From positions 1-64,000 of the forward strand of contig CAJKQK010000003.1 in assembly GCA_905202055.1 (NCBI GenBank): DNA of 64,000 bases. The letters are read 5' to 3'. This DNA is from an uncultured Oxalobacter sp. GTDB lineage: Bacteria > Pseudomonadota > Gammaproteobacteria > Burkholderiales > Burkholderiaceae_D. The notes under the pieces are model-generated. The model was not told the DNA's origin. It worked only from the letters and a program-made list of their open reading frames with translations, and ran no database searches. Of this stretch, positions 20,112 to 32,139 are shown one piece after another; position 1 is the first letter of the stretch, and every line of letters begins with the position of its first letter. A program made the position numbers and the translations under genes.

Positions 20112-20861
20112 TCAGCACAAAGTCAATTCACACGATACATCTTCTTCCAGCAATTTCGGTTTCAAATCGCCGTCCTGTTTCGTGAAACGTATCCACAACA
20201 TGTATTTGTTGGCCGACGCTTCGGGAATCGCGCCACTTTTCTCTTCCACCTGGATTCTCAACATCTGGTGGACTTTTCCCTGCAGCATCTGCTGGTAGCT
20301 TCCCGACTCGGCAACAACCCTGAATTGTACACCGGAGGCCCGCAACAGGCGCAAGACCAGTCCGACTGCCGCCAGAAGCGATGCCATCGGCGCAAACCAG
20401 TTCTGGATATCCTTGTAGCGTTCTTCCGTACTCCGGTGCTGCCAGGCATAGTAGGAAGGCAAGTCGAATTCACAGGCACCACCGGGAATCATGGTTCTTC
20501 CGCGGACACTCATCAGCCATTCGTTTTCACGAATGCTCTGTCCTGTTTTTCCCAGGGTATTGACGAGTGCGGCACTGACCTGATCGATTTCTTTCAAGAC
20601 ATCGTCAAGGACTTCTTTTTGAATATTCGGATGTTCCCTGTATCCCGCCAGAATCTGTTTTTGACGTTCGAGCTCCTGAAGCAAATCCGATTTCAAATCG
20701 GAACGGGAAGCGACTTCAAGCATTTCGAAGATAAGGGTTAACGCAACATGATGTTGCAGGGCATGATTCTGATGCAGGAAAAAGTTGAATCTTTCATGCA
20801 AATCCTCAAGCCGCAACAAGGTGCGGATACGTTCGTTGAAAGGGTATTCGTAAGTTATCAA
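20112..20861 (-). CDS. zapD: cell division protein ZapD
   Basis: ZapD binds the C-terminal tail of FtsZ and bundles filaments in the Z ring. The 249-residue sequence has family features: [16 protein letters not shown] at the N-terminus, [21 protein letters not shown] and the region [13 protein letters not shown]. The start is TTG (20861), with a good GAGGA site about 7 nt upstream and no suitable ATG nearby. It sits between coaE and yacG, the usual beta- and gamma-proteobacterial context. Confidence 0.93.
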   Translation of the reverse strand: MITYEYPFNERIRTLLRLEDLHERFNFFLHQNHALQHHVALTLIFEMLEVASRSDLKSDLLQELERQKQILAGYREHPNIQKEVLDDVLKEIDQVSAALVNTLGKTGQSIRENEWLMSVRGRTMIPGGACEFDLPSYYAWQHRSTEERYKDIQNWFAPMASLLAAVGLVLRLLRASGVQFRVVAESGSYQQMLQGKVHQMLRIQVEEKSGAIPEASANKYMLWIRFTKQDGDLKPKLLEEDVSCELTLC

Positions 20862-20941
20862 AATGATTCCTCTTTCAATTCCGATGTTTCATTTAAGCAA
20901 GATTCTGAACGAAGCATTAAAAAATTACAAATAAAGTGACC

Positions 20942-21562
20942 TCATAAACCGGTTTGTTGCGCCATTGCAGTATATTTTGCATGCAAAATAACCACTTCTT
21001 TCAAAACTTCTCCCACACTTTTGTCATTGACGATGACATCGTCCGCAATCGCCAGCCTCTGCTGGCGTGTCGCCTGTGTCGCCATAATCGCGGCAACCTG
21101 CTCATGACTCATGTTATTTCGCTTCATGACGCGTTCTACCTGTAACTCTTCCGGACAGTCGACTGTCAGAATCCTCGTCCCCATTCCATGCCATATCGGC
21201 ACCTCGACCAATAGCGGGATGACAAATATGACATAAGTCCCTGTTGCCATTTCTGCCTGTTCCAGCGATACTTTCCTGATCAGCGGATGCATGATCGCTT
21301 CCAGTTTCAGGCGTTCATCCGGATTGGAAAATACCAGTTCACGCATCAGTGAACGGTTCATCGCCCCGTCCGGCTGTATGAATTGGCCGCCGAATTCTTT
21401 CCGTATCGATTCGATTGCCTCGCCCCCCGGCAAAGTCAGATTTCGTGCCACGTCGTCCGTATCCACAATGGAGGCGCCCTGTTCCGCAAACAAATTGGCA
21501 ATCATGGTTTTTCCACTGCCGATTCCGCCAGTCAAACCGATTGAGAAATCCTTATAACTCAT
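20942..21562 (-). CDS. coaE: dephospho-CoA kinase
   Basis: CoaE phosphorylates the ribose of dephospho-CoA, the last step of coenzyme A synthesis. The P-loop is GLTGGIGSGKT at the N-terminus, followed by DTDDVARNL and the lid region ERVMKRNNMSHEQVAAIMATQ. The ATG at 21562 (MSYKDFSIGL) gives 206 residues, matching the family. ATGs at 21580 and 21601 are in frame, the last overlapping the prepilin peptidase gene; none has a clear ribosome site. The context prepilin peptidase-coaE-zapD-yacG is conserved. Confidence 0.95.
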   Translation of the reverse strand: MSYKDFSIGLTGGIGSGKTMIANLFAEQGASIVDTDDVARNLTLPGGEAIESIRKEFGGQFIQPDGAMNRSLMRELVFSNPDERLKLEAIMHPLIRKVSLEQAEMATGTYVIFVIPLLVEVPIWHGMGTRILTVDCPEELQVERVMKRNNMSHEQVAAIMATQATRQQRLAIADDVIVNDKSVGEVLKEVVILHAKYTAMAQQTGL

Positions 21563-21587
21563 TTTAGGCAAATTCTTCATCAAAAAT

Positions 21588-22373
21588 TTAAGAAAAATCA
21601 TTCAGGGTCTGCATTAGTATTCTTCCATATAAAAGAATCGGCAGTGTGGCTATCGCCAGATAAGGGCCAAATGGAAAATACTCCTCAAAACGGGCCCGGC
21701 CGGAAAACATTCTGATCAGTCCGGCTGCAATAGCCAGAAACGAAGCCATGATAACGATAAAGGCCAGACACATCCAGCCAAACCATGCTCCCAGTGCCGC
21801 AATCATCTTGAAATCACCGTTTCCCATTCCATCCTTGCCTGTGACACATCTGAAAACCGCATTTGCCATCCGGCAAACCAGATAGGCGGACAAGGCACTG
21901 ATGACACCGACATGAAGCGTGACGAACGTGGCCTTTATATTGACAAGCAGCCCGGCCCACAAAAATGAATATGTCAGGCAATCCGGAAGATACCCTGTTC
22001 CCGAATCAACGAATCCGAGCAAAATCAGAAAATAAAGACATAATAAGGCCGCCAGCCCGGCAAATGTCACCCCAAAATGCCAAACAACAAGTCCGGAGAA
22101 GACCGACGACATCAGAACAATTGTCTTTCCTGCCGGAGATTTACTATAGCCCCCTTCAAGGAAAGGCTGGAGATATTTTTGCAGTAAACCGGAAACGCCA
22201 TTTTTCGGGAATTGGCCGACAAGAGAAGTCTGCCTTACAGGAGCACATGTTATGGCTCCAATTCCGGTACAGGCTTCTTTTTCATGAATGAAACGAATAA
22301 AACATGACGCCAGCCGATCCAAAAGGCAGCCAATCAAACAACCCACAACCAGAGCGACAAGGATTACCCGCAT
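21588..22373 (-). CDS. A24 prepilin peptidase (PilD-like) lacking the cysteine-rich domain
   Basis: Prepilin peptidases cut leader peptides of type IV pilins and type II secretion pseudopilins. From the ATG at 22373 (GGAG nearby) the protein has 261 residues with about seven membrane helices. Both catalytic aspartates are present: FVDSGTGYLPDCLTY and KDGMGNGDFKM (usual GYGDFK). The first helix (GCLIGCLLDRLASCF) fits the PilD pattern. The cytoplasmic loop that normally carries two CxxC pairs and the N-methylation domain is replaced by about 75 residues with no CxxC. pilB and pilC, usually upstream, are absent; slmA is there instead. Peptidase function is likely, methylation doubtful. Confidence 0.82.
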   Translation of the reverse strand: MRVILVALVVGCLIGCLLDRLASCFIRFIHEKEACTGIGAITCAPVRQTSLVGQFPKNGVSGLLQKYLQPFLEGGYSKSPAGKTIVLMSSVFSGLVVWHFGVTFAGLAALLCLYFLILLGFVDSGTGYLPDCLTYSFLWAGLLVNIKATFVTLHVGVISALSAYLVCRMANAVFRCVTGKDGMGNGDFKMIAALGAWFGWMCLAFIVIMASFLAIAAGLIRMFSGRARFEEYFPFGPYLAIATLPILLYGRILMQTLNDFS

Positions 22374-22519
22374 ATCGTCCACTCCATTTGAATCGAAATT
22401 GCGTGAGAGGCTTCCGGAAAACAAGCCATATCGAACAAAACGACGAAAAAAAACAAAAGCTTCGCTTTGACAACAATAACAAAACACCGACTGTTTCAGC
22501 AATCCGGAATGGCGGCGTA

Positions 22520-23095
22520 TCAGCTTAAGATGAAATTGATCTGGGAAACCATATCTTCCGTTGGAATCTGTTTGAACTGGGTTTTGGCAAAACGGAACAA
22601 ACGGCCGATCAAATAGCTCATCATCAAATTGCTTCTCGAATTGATGTTTTCTTCTATGAACTGCCCCTGCGTCACCGCAATTTTCATGCTCTGTTTCAAC
22701 GCCAGTTCAACACGGTCGAAAAACCGGTTCATTCTCGATTGCAGGCGCGCATCTTCATTGATCAGTGCATCCCCGATCATTACCCGGGTCATACCGGGAT
22801 TCTTTTCGGCAAAATTAAGAATCAGCAGGGCCACAGACTGCGCCTGCAACAGGCCATTTTCTTCCTTTTCGGCAATCTGGTTGATCAGCCCGAATATGCT
22901 TGATTCGATGAATTCAATCAACCCTTCAAACATTTGTGCCTTGCTTGCGAAATGCCGGTAAAGGGCCGCCTCAGACAGACTGAGGTGCCGTGCAAGTGAT
23001 GCGGTCGTTATCTTTTCACTCCGCGGTTGTTCGAGCATTTGCGCCAACGCCTGCAGGATTTGTAATTTTCTTTCTCCGGATTTGGTATTTCCCAT
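22520..23095 (-). CDS. slmA: nucleoid occlusion factor SlmA
   Basis: SlmA is a TetR-family DNA-binding protein that blocks FtsZ assembly over the nucleoid. The 191 residues show the N-terminal helix-turn-helix (ITTASLARHLSLSEAALYRHFASKAQMFEGLIEF, about 29-62) typical of SlmA and a C-terminal helical dimerisation domain. It follows a HAD nucleotidase gene by 21 bp. This neighbourhood, with argB nearby elsewhere in the window, is common in beta-proteobacteria. Confidence 0.9.
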   Translation of the reverse strand: MGNTKSGERKLQILQALAQMLEQPRSEKITTASLARHLSLSEAALYRHFASKAQMFEGLIEFIESSIFGLINQIAEKEENGLLQAQSVALLILNFAEKNPGMTRVMIGDALINEDARLQSRMNRFFDRVELALKQSMKIAVTQGQFIEENINSRSNLMMSYLIGRLFRFAKTQFKQIPTEDMVSQINFILS

Positions 23096-23116
23096 GATGG
23101 ATAAATATGAAAAGAA

Positions 23117-23833
23117 TTAATGAATTCGGTTTAAACGCCGTGACAGCTGGCGAACTGACGACACTTTCAGGTCCACGTAAGGAGGTCTTGAAAATGGCAA
23201 TTTTCTGTACGCGACAGGATATGCATGATTCGAATGCCGGCTCTCGTTCAGGTATCGTGTTACCAGAACGGTTTTTATTCCCAGTGATTTGGCTGTTTTC
23301 AAAATATGGACGTTATCTTCAACAAGAATGCACTCTCCCGGCCTCGCCTTTTCTCTCATCAAAAACTGGCGAAAGAATTTTTTCGATGGTTTGGGTTCCA
23401 GTTTTCCATGTACTCGCATCGATTCAATGGAAATATGCCCGTCGAAAACAGATGACAATCCGAGTACATCAAGCACGTTTTTCGAATAACGGTATGCCGA
23501 ATTCGTCAAAAGAATTTTCTTGCCCGGCAGATTCTTCAATAGCACGGACAAGCCTCTTTCCGCATGAATCAAAGAATCCAGATTGTCGAACTGATGTGCA
23601 CTTTCCAGGAAATCCTTCGCTTTCCGGTCATACGTCCGGCTGATCCCCAGCAATGTCGCACCGAAACGCTTCCAGAAAGCGATACGTAACTGATCCGCCT
23701 GTTCCGGGGTCAATTTCTTTCCCCCGGGACTGTATTTCTCTGCAATATAGCCATTCATGTTCTCGCTGATCCTGGGAAAAATCGCAAGAGATGCATTATG
23801 CAGGGTATTGTCCAGATCAAATAACCAAATCAT
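23117..23833 (-). CDS. HAD-family pyrimidine 5'-nucleotidase
   Basis: The 238-residue protein has the HAD signatures: nucleophile motif WLFDLDNTLHNA at residues 3-14, the threonine/serine motif LLTNSAYR, and lysine plus aspartates in ILVEDNVHILKTAKSLG. The subfamily is the SDT1/YjjG-like pyrimidine nucleotidase, which removes phosphate from UMP, CMP or damaged nucleotides in the cytoplasm. It shares an operon with slmA and is separated from yidC upstream by a terminator. Confidence 0.88.
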   Translation of the reverse strand: MIWLFDLDNTLHNASLAIFPRISENMNGYIAEKYSPGGKKLTPEQADQLRIAFWKRFGATLLGISRTYDRKAKDFLESAHQFDNLDSLIHAERGLSVLLKNLPGKKILLTNSAYRYSKNVLDVLGLSSVFDGHISIESMRVHGKLEPKPSKKFFRQFLMREKARPGECILVEDNVHILKTAKSLGIKTVLVTRYLNESRHSNHAYPVAYRKLPFSRPPYVDLKVSSVRQLSRRLNRIH

Positions 23834-23856
23834 TGATGAATCCGCAGTTCACTCAT

Positions 23857-23886
23857 AAAAAAGCCCATGCATGCACGGGCTTTTTT
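23857..23886 (-). terminator. terminator after yidC
   Basis: Ten-bp stem (23857-23866 with 23877-23886) with A and T runs on both sides. On the minus strand it ends the rpmH-rnpA-yidD-yidC transcript before the HAD nucleotidase gene. Confidence 0.85.
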
Positions 23887-23904
23887 ACTGTCAGAAACCA
23901 CATG

Positions 23905-25584
23905 TCATGCCGGTTTCTTCGTTTTCGTGTTGTCGTATTTTCTCGTAATCCAGTACTGCTGCGCAATCGACAACAGATTGTTGACCACCCAGTACAGAAC
24001 CAGCCCGGACGGGAAGAAAAAGAACGTAATCGAAAAGGCAATCGGCAAGAACATCATCATTTTGGCCTGCATCGGATCAGGTGGCGGCGGGCTCATCTTT
24101 TGCTGGATGAACATCGAACCGGCCATGATAATCGGCAAAATGTAATACGGATCAGGCGCTGCCAGATTCTGAATCCAGCCCAGCCAGGGAGCGTTTCTGA
24201 TTTCAACGCTGGCGAGAAGTACCCAGTACAGGGAAATGAAGACCGGAATCTGAATCACAACCGGCAGACAACCGCCCAAAGGATTGATTTTTTCAGCTTT
24301 GTACAAGGCCATCAATTCCTTGTTCATACGCTGTTTGTCGTCCTTGTATCTTTCACGGAGTTCCGTAATTCTCGGCGTAAACTGCTTCATCTTGGCCATG
24401 CTGCGATAGCTGGCCGCGGAAAGCGGAGCGAAAACCAGTTTGATCAGGCAGGTTAACAGGATAATTGTCCAGCCCCAGTTGCCCACTTCATTATGAATGT
24501 GAGTCATCAGCCAGAAGATCGGTTTGGCGATAATCGTCAGCCAGCCATAATCCTTGACCAGTTCCAGACCCGGAGCGGTTTTTTCCAGCAGCTTGGATTC
24601 CTGAGGGCCGACATACAGTCTCGTGTCATTGGAAGCGCTTGCGTTCGGAGCGATCGTACCCAGTGGGATGACGGTGCCGATGGCGTACAGGTTTTCACCC
24701 ACTTTTCTCGTATAGTTTTCGCGGGGGACTTTATCCTGAGGAATGAAGGCGGAAACAAAATAATGCTGAACCATACCGACCCAGCCATTGTCGGTCTTGG
24801 TCGCATGATCCATTTTTCCTTCACCAATATTGTCGAATTTGATTTTCTGGAATTTGTCCTGTTCGGAATAAACCGCCGGCCCCGTAAAGGTGCTGATAAA
24901 TCTCGACTGGCCTTCCGGTCTTTCGCTATCCCGGAGCAGTTGCAGGTACAGGGACGCATTGATCGGCTCATGGCTCAGGTTCGTGACTTTCTGGTCGACA
25001 TCGACGACATAACTGCCGCGTTTGAAAGTATACGTCTTGGTCAGGCGAACGCCATCCTGTTCGGCATCCATAACGAGTTTGACTTCATCGTTATTCTCGC
25101 CAAGCGTTCTTTCACCGGGACGGATATGGAAACGGGTCGCATGATTCGGGTACAAACCACCGGTCAGGCCGGTTTGTGCCAGATAAATTCTTGGAGGTGA
25201 TGATTCAAAGAGAACCATGTCCTTTTCGGAATCGACATTATCAGGATATTTAAGCAATTCCAGATTCTGGAAAACACCGCCATCCGGATTGATCTGGACC
25301 TTGAAAACGTCAGTCGTTATCGATACCAGTTCGGCAGGCTGGTTTTTGGGTTCTTCTTTTTTGGCAACGGCTTTTGAAGCAATCGCGTCAGGATTTTCTT
25401 CTGCGGCAACAGAAGCAGTCTGGACAGGAACTTCAGGCAATCCGGTCTGGGTTTCGGATTTTTTCGCTTTTTCCTGTGTAAAAATCAGGGACTTCCCGCC
25501 TCTGTATACCTGCCAGTTATCCCAAAGGAAAAAAAGCGAAACCACCAGAATCAGCAACAACGTAGTACGTTTTTTGGCTTCCAT
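23905..25584 (-). CDS. yidC: membrane protein insertase YidC
   Basis: YidC inserts and folds inner-membrane proteins, alone or with SecYEG; Foc of the ATP synthase is a classic client. The 559 residues have an N-terminal membrane anchor (residues 7-22), a large periplasmic domain (about 60-350) and a C-terminal core of five helices from about residue 360. It includes the conserved positive region YRSMAKMKQFTPRITELRERYKDD and NPLGGCLPVVIQIPVFISLYWVLL. The gene ends the conserved rpmH-rnpA-yidD-yidC operon and starts 10 bp past yidD. Confidence 0.97.
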   Translation of the reverse strand: MEAKKRTTLLLILVVSLFFLWDNWQVYRGGKSLIFTQEKAKKSETQTGLPEVPVQTASVAAEENPDAIASKAVAKKEEPKNQPAELVSITTDVFKVQINPDGGVFQNLELLKYPDNVDSEKDMVLFESSPPRIYLAQTGLTGGLYPNHATRFHIRPGERTLGENNDEVKLVMDAEQDGVRLTKTYTFKRGSYVVDVDQKVTNLSHEPINASLYLQLLRDSERPEGQSRFISTFTGPAVYSEQDKFQKIKFDNIGEGKMDHATKTDNGWVGMVQHYFVSAFIPQDKVPRENYTRKVGENLYAIGTVIPLGTIAPNASASNDTRLYVGPQESKLLEKTAPGLELVKDYGWLTIIAKPIFWLMTHIHNEVGNWGWTIILLTCLIKLVFAPLSAASYRSMAKMKQFTPRITELRERYKDDKQRMNKELMALYKAEKINPLGGCLPVVIQIPVFISLYWVLLASVEIRNAPWLGWIQNLAAPDPYYILPIIMAGSMFIQQKMSPPPPDPMQAKMMMFLPIAFSITFFFFPSGLVLYWVVNNLLSIAQQYWITRKYDNTKTKKPA

Positions 25585-25594
25585 AATCTACTTT

Positions 25595-25876
25595 TCAAAT
25601 ATCTTTTCCATCATTTTTCAATGATGAACTACAAGCACAACCGGATTTTCTCGCAGGGACGGGATCGACTCCCCCCGGATGCAAGGGATGACATTTGCAC
25701 AGCCGTATAAAAGTGAGACAACACCCTTTCCAACAGCCATGCACCGAAATGGCTTCGATTGCATATTGAGAACAACTCGGGTAAAAACGACAATTTTGCC
25801 CTATCAATGGGCTAATGCACAACTGATATCCCCGAATTAAAACGATAAGCAACCATTTTAATGGCGATTGCATCAT
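25595..25876 (-). CDS. yidD: membrane protein insertion efficiency factor YidD
   Basis: YidD is a small membrane-associated protein that assists YidC. The 93 residues contain the family pattern: amphipathic start, [29 protein letters not shown] and [13 protein letters not shown]. It overlaps the end of rnpA by 4 nt (ATGA type), the usual coupling. Two ATGs (25876, 25873) are adjacent. Confidence 0.95.
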   Translation of the reverse strand: MMQSPLKWLLIVLIRGYQLCISPLIGQNCRFYPSCSQYAIEAISVHGCWKGCCLTFIRLCKCHPLHPGGVDPVPARKSGCACSSSLKNDGKDI

Positions 25877-26250
25877 TGCCTGCTTTTCTGGTTCATTCCC
25901 GAAGAGGCGATCAACTGGTCCAGTTCTGCCCTGAGAATACGTTTTACCTGCCTGTTTGTGGCAGGATCTTTCCGTTTATTAACTGGTGACGTCAAACGGA
26001 TAATACAGTCCATTGCAGGAATTTGTATACAGCGGAATGTTTCGCGACACAGCCGTTTGATTGTATTTCGCGTTACGGCCCGATGTGCGAACCGCTTGGC
26101 AACGACAATTCCGAGTCGTGCATTTTCCAGCTGGTTGGGACGTGCGTACAAAACAAAATGTTTCGTCCGCGCACGGGGACGCATACGAAAAACGGATGAA
26201 AAATCATCCGTTTTAACGATACGCCGATCGGAAGAAAAATTTCTGTTCAC
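25873..26250 (-). CDS. rnpA: ribonuclease P protein component
   Basis: RnpA helps the catalytic RNA of RNase P mature tRNA 5' ends. The 125 residues are basic and contain the RNR motif [13 protein letters not shown] (about 61-73) and the N-terminal [13 protein letters not shown]. The start codon is GTG at 26250. It lies 23 bp after rpmH and overlaps yidD. Confidence 0.95.
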   Translation of the reverse strand: MNRNFSSDRRIVKTDDFSSVFRMRPRARTKHFVLYARPNQLENARLGIVVAKRFAHRAVTRNTIKRLCRETFRCIQIPAMDCIIRLTSPVNKRKDPATNRQVKRILRAELDQLIASSGMNQKSRQ

Positions 26251-26273
26251 ACAACCAGCTGAACATCGTCTGG

Positions 26274-26408
26274 TTATACAGCCAAACGTTTGCGGCCTTT
26301 GGCACGACGTGCATTTAAAACTGCACGGCCGCTTTTGGTCGCCATACGGGCACGGAAGCCGTGGGTGCGTTTGCGACGCACAACTGAAGGTTGATAAGTA
26401 CGTTTCAT
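26274..26408 (-). CDS. rpmH: 50S ribosomal protein L34
   Basis: The 44-residue frame begins [18 protein letters not shown], continues with [22 protein letters not shown] and stops with TAA at 26274-26276. This is a textbook L34, too short for many gene callers. It heads the operon rpmH-rnpA-yidD-yidC next to dnaA. Confidence 0.97.
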   Translation of the reverse strand: MKRTYQPSVVRRKRTHGFRARMATKSGRAVLNARRAKGRKRLAV

Positions 26409-26527
26409 GATGGTCTCGCTAATCAGCAAAAAAAAATCAAAATCCGATGCCAGCTGCCCCGTTAAAATACCGTCTGACCGGCCATATTAACCATGACAAG
26501 GCATCAATTATGCGCAAGGAACCAATG

Positions 26528-26557
26528 ATTAGACCGTAATTTTCACCATCCTGTCAA
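26528..26557 (-). promoter_or_regulatory. rpmH operon promoter
   Basis: On the minus strand a perfect TTGACA (26552-26557) is followed after 18 bp by TCTAAT (26528-26533; 5 of 6), 120 bp before the rpmH ATG. It is a strong sigma-70-type match facing rpmH. Confidence 0.65.
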
Positions 26558-26606
26558 TATGAATCTGTATTTCATGACAGAAATAAGTGAAAAAACAGAC
26601 GGCGCC

Positions 26607-26615
26607 TGTGGATAA
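26607..26615 (-). promoter_or_regulatory. consensus DnaA box upstream of dnaA
   Basis: TGTGGATAA is the complement of the perfect box TTATCCACA. It overlaps a possible -35 (TGGATA 26609-26614), which lies 17 bp before TAAAAT (26632-26637). DnaA could therefore repress its own gene, as known in E. coli. Confidence 0.7.
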
Positions 26616-26774
26616 CTTGCCTAATTCAAGGTAAAATAGCAACTTATTGGAAAATTGTTTATTGAATATTTTGACTTTTCCCGGACAATACATCCGTATC
26701 TGTTTTTTCCGGGAGACTGGCAATGACCAGCTGCGTCAAGTCAACCGGTAACTGATGTCTAGTCGATTGGAATT

Positions 26775-28154
26775 ATGGAAAAATTTTGGCAGAGCTGCTT
26801 GTCCCAACTGGAATCGGAATTGACTCCGCAGCAGTATAGCGCCTGGATCAAGCCGCTGGTGCCGCTGGATTATAAAGATGGCATTTTACGTGTTGCCGCA
26901 CCCAACCGCTTCAAGCTGGACTGGGTAAAAACACAATATGCCGATCGTATTACCTCTCTGGCTTGCCAGTTTCTGGAATCGACGGTCGATGTGCAGTTTA
27001 TGTTGAACCCCGGGACACGTTCGGCGTCGCTCTCAAAACCGGTTCCCTCGCATCCGAAGCCTGAACCGGTTATGCCTGTGGAAACAGCGGACACCAGTCA
27101 CAGGATTCCCGTTTCCGACACACCTACCCGCGAGCAAAGCCGGATCAATGTCGAGATGACTTTCGACAGTTTTGTTACCGGCAAGGCAAACCAGCTTGCC
27201 CGGGCTGCGGCCATTCAGGTTGCCAACAATCCGGGTGTTTCCTATAACCCGCTTTATTTGTTCGGTGGTGTGGGCCTTGGCAAAACCCATTTGATCCATG
27301 CCATCGGCAATCAGGTTCTGGCCGATACGCCTTCGGCAAAAATCCGTTATATTCATGCCGAACAATATGTCCGGGATGTCGTCACCGCCTATCAGCGCAA
27401 GGGGTTCGATGACTTCAAGCGTTACTACCATTCACTGGACATGCTTCTGATCGACGATATCCAGTTTTTTTCTGGCAAGAGCCGTACGCAGGAAGAATTT
27501 TTCTATGCCTTTGAAGCATTGATCGCGGCACGAAAACAGATCATTATTACCAGCGATACCTATCCTAAAGAAATTTCGGGGATGGATGACCGGCTGACCT
27601 CACGTTTCGACTCTGGCCTGACTGTCGCCATCGAGCCCCCTGAACTGGAAATGCGTGTGGCCATTCTGATCAAGAAAGCCAGCCAGGAAGGGATCCAGCT
27701 TTCCGACGATGTCGCTTTTTTTGTGGCAAAACACCTGCGCTCCAACGTTCGTGAACTTGAAGGTGCCCTCCGCAAGATACTGGCTTTTTCCCGTTTCCAC
27801 GGCAGGGATATCACTATCGAACTGACCAAGGAAGCCTTAAAGGATTTGCTGAATGTGCAAAACCGGCAGATTTCGGTGGAAAACATCCAGAAAACGGTCG
27901 CCGACTTTTTCCGTATCAAGGTTGCCGATATGTATTCGAAACGACGTCCGGCCAATATTGCAAGGCCCCGTCAGATCGCCATGTATTTAACGAAAGAATT
28001 GACTCAAAAAAGCCTGCCCGAGATCGGTGAATTGTTTGGTGGACGTGACCATACGACTGTTTTGCACGCTGTTCGCAAAATTGCACAGGACAGGTTGAAA
28101 AATCCTGAATGCAATCATGAGCTTCATGTGCTGGAACAAACTCTGAAAGGTTGA
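26775..28154 (+). CDS. dnaA: chromosomal replication initiator DnaA
   Basis: DnaA binds origin boxes and melts DNA to start replication. The 459 residues include the N-terminal DnaB-interacting domain (1-70), a variable linker (about 80-125), and the AAA+ domain with Walker [14 protein letters not shown] and Walker [10 protein letters not shown]. The C-terminal box-binding helices carry [15 protein letters not shown]. It leads the dnaA-dnaN-gyrB cluster. Confidence 0.98.
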   Translation: MEKFWQSCLSQLESELTPQQYSAWIKPLVPLDYKDGILRVAAPNRFKLDWVKTQYADRITSLACQFLESTVDVQFMLNPGTRSASLSKPVPSHPKPEPVMPVETADTSHRIPVSDTPTREQSRINVEMTFDSFVTGKANQLARAAAIQVANNPGVSYNPLYLFGGVGLGKTHLIHAIGNQVLADTPSAKIRYIHAEQYVRDVVTAYQRKGFDDFKRYYHSLDMLLIDDIQFFSGKSRTQEEFFYAFEALIAARKQIIITSDTYPKEISGMDDRLTSRFDSGLTVAIEPPELEMRVAILIKKASQEGIQLSDDVAFFVAKHLRSNVRELEGALRKILAFSRFHGRDITIELTKEALKDLLNVQNRQISVENIQKTVADFFRIKVADMYSKRRPANIARPRQIAMYLTKELTQKSLPEIGELFGGRDHTTVLHAVRKIAQDRLKNPECNHELHVLEQTLKG

Positions 28155-28213
28155 CAGCATTACAATTGAAAGATCTTGGGATAAAGAACAATTAAATTTT
28201 CAAGGATAAGAAC

Positions 28214-29320
28214 ATGCAACTGGTAAAAACCGGCAGAGACAATCTTCTTCGCCCTTTACAGATCGTTAGCGGTATCGTGGAACGCAGGCATACCTTGCCA
28301 ATTCTGGCCAACATCCTGATCAGGAAAGAAGGTCAGGCTGTTTCTTTCCTGTCAACCGACACTGAAATCCAGATCGTCACCCATGCCGAAATCGGTACGA
28401 ATGAGGAAAATACGACGACGACGGTCGCTGCACGCAAACTTCTTGACATTCTCCGTGCATTGCCGGATACATCCGATATTGCCATCACCCTGAATGACAA
28501 ACGGCTTGTTGTTCAGGCCGGCAAATCCCGGTTTTCCCTGCAAACCCTGCCGGCCGACGATTTTCCGATCGTTTCGCAACCGGCTGAATATGAAACATCT
28601 GTCACCGTTTCGCAAAAAGCACTGAAAAACCTGCTCGGCATGGTTTACTTTTCGATGGCGCAACAGGACATTCGCTATTATCTGAATGGCCTGCTCTTGC
28701 AGGTTGACGGCAAAAAAATGACGGCTGTTGCAACCGATGGCCACCGTCTTGCTTTCTGCGAAATGGAGACCGATCAGGAATTTGCCAAAAATGACGTCAT
28801 TATCCCGCGTAAAACTATCCTTGAATTGCAAAGATTGCTTGAAGACAGCGAAGAACCTGTCCGTATCGATTTCTCGGGTGGCCAGGTCAGGTTCGTTTTC
28901 GGTGATGTCGAACTCATTTCGAAACTGGTCGAAGGCAAGTTCCCCGATTACACCCGCGTTATTCCGAAAGGGTACAAAAACAAGTTCTCTCTTTCCCGTG
29001 AACAGCTGCAAAGAGCCCTGCAGCGTGCCGCCATCATGACAAGCGACAAATTCAAGGGAATCCGCTGTATATTGGGTCCCGGCAGCCTGAAAATCAGTTC
29101 TACCAATGCCGATCAGGAAGAAGCCATCGAGGAAATCGAACTTGACTATAGCGGTGACAGCATCGACATCGGATTTAACGTCACCTATCTTCTGGATGTT
29201 CTGGGAAATCTGAAAAACGAACAGGTCAGTGTGGAACTGGGTGATGCCAATTCTTCCGCACTCGTATCCGTTCCTGACAATTCGGATTTCAAATATGTTG
29301 TTATGCCGATGCGTATTTAA
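28214..29320 (+). CDS. dnaN: DNA polymerase III beta sliding clamp
   Basis: The beta clamp tethers DNA polymerase III to the template. The 368 residues match the usual length of about 367, with three topologically similar domains, an N-terminal MQLVKTGRDNLLRPLQIVSGIVERRHTLPIL-type start (family hallmark RHTLPIL) and the C-terminal YVVMPMRI. AAGGA precedes the ATG. It lies 59 bp after dnaA. Confidence 0.98.
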   Translation: MQLVKTGRDNLLRPLQIVSGIVERRHTLPILANILIRKEGQAVSFLSTDTEIQIVTHAEIGTNEENTTTTVAARKLLDILRALPDTSDIAITLNDKRLVVQAGKSRFSLQTLPADDFPIVSQPAEYETSVTVSQKALKNLLGMVYFSMAQQDIRYYLNGLLLQVDGKKMTAVATDGHRLAFCEMETDQEFAKNDVIIPRKTILELQRLLEDSEEPVRIDFSGGQVRFVFGDVELISKLVEGKFPDYTRVIPKGYKNKFSLSREQLQRALQRAAIMTSDKFKGIRCILGPGSLKISSTNADQEEAIEEIELDYSGDSIDIGFNVTYLLDVLGNLKNEQVSVELGDANSSALVSVPDNSDFKYVVMPMRI

Positions 29321-29370
29321 TCGCGCAACAGACCCGTATTGATGATTTATAAATCATTGCATTGAGTCAT

Positions 29371-31918
<2,548 letters not shown>

Positions 31919-31937
31919 TTTTCTTTCAGACTTTGTT

Positions 31938-31971
31938 AAAAGCTGTTTCACTGTTTGTGAAACAGCTTTTT
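31938..31971 (+). terminator. gyrB terminator
   Basis: A perfect 14-bp stem (31938-31951 with 31957-31970), 5-nt loop and a T run end the dnaA-dnaN-gyrB unit 20 bp past the stop. Confidence 0.88.
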
Positions 31972-32139
31972 CATCCGTTCACCGCTTTTCATTTATCCTT
32001 TCATTTCCTTGTCTCTCCCTTCTTCATAAAACAGGAGCTGAACGTCATTTGACTTCACTCATGGTCGATATATGAATTTAACGTAACGTGACATCAGGGA
32101 CATTCAATATCACTGCGACGTTTTTTTCATGCCAGCACC

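Larger units (their letters stand above)
26409..26774. other. 366-bp dnaA-rpmH intergenic region
   Basis: Divergent promoter region between rpmH and dnaA. It has one perfect DnaA box (26607-26615), an rpmH promoter and a probable dnaA promoter. A 7-bp inverted repeat (TCCCGGA 26679-26685 with TCCGGGA 26708-26714) lies before dnaA. Only one clear DnaA box is present, so it looks like dnaA control rather than a full replication origin. Confidence 0.55.

Noticed and set aside
26409..26774. dnaA-rpmH gap as the replication origin
   Set aside because: Only one clear DnaA box is present, overlapping a possible dnaA promoter. It is kept as an alternative but ranked below 41596-42077.
31938..31971. 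Inverted repeat GTTTCAC-GTGAAAC near gyrB looks like parS
   Set aside because: The arms are separated by an extra 5 nt, and it is followed by a T run. It fits a gyrB terminator, not parS, which has no gap.
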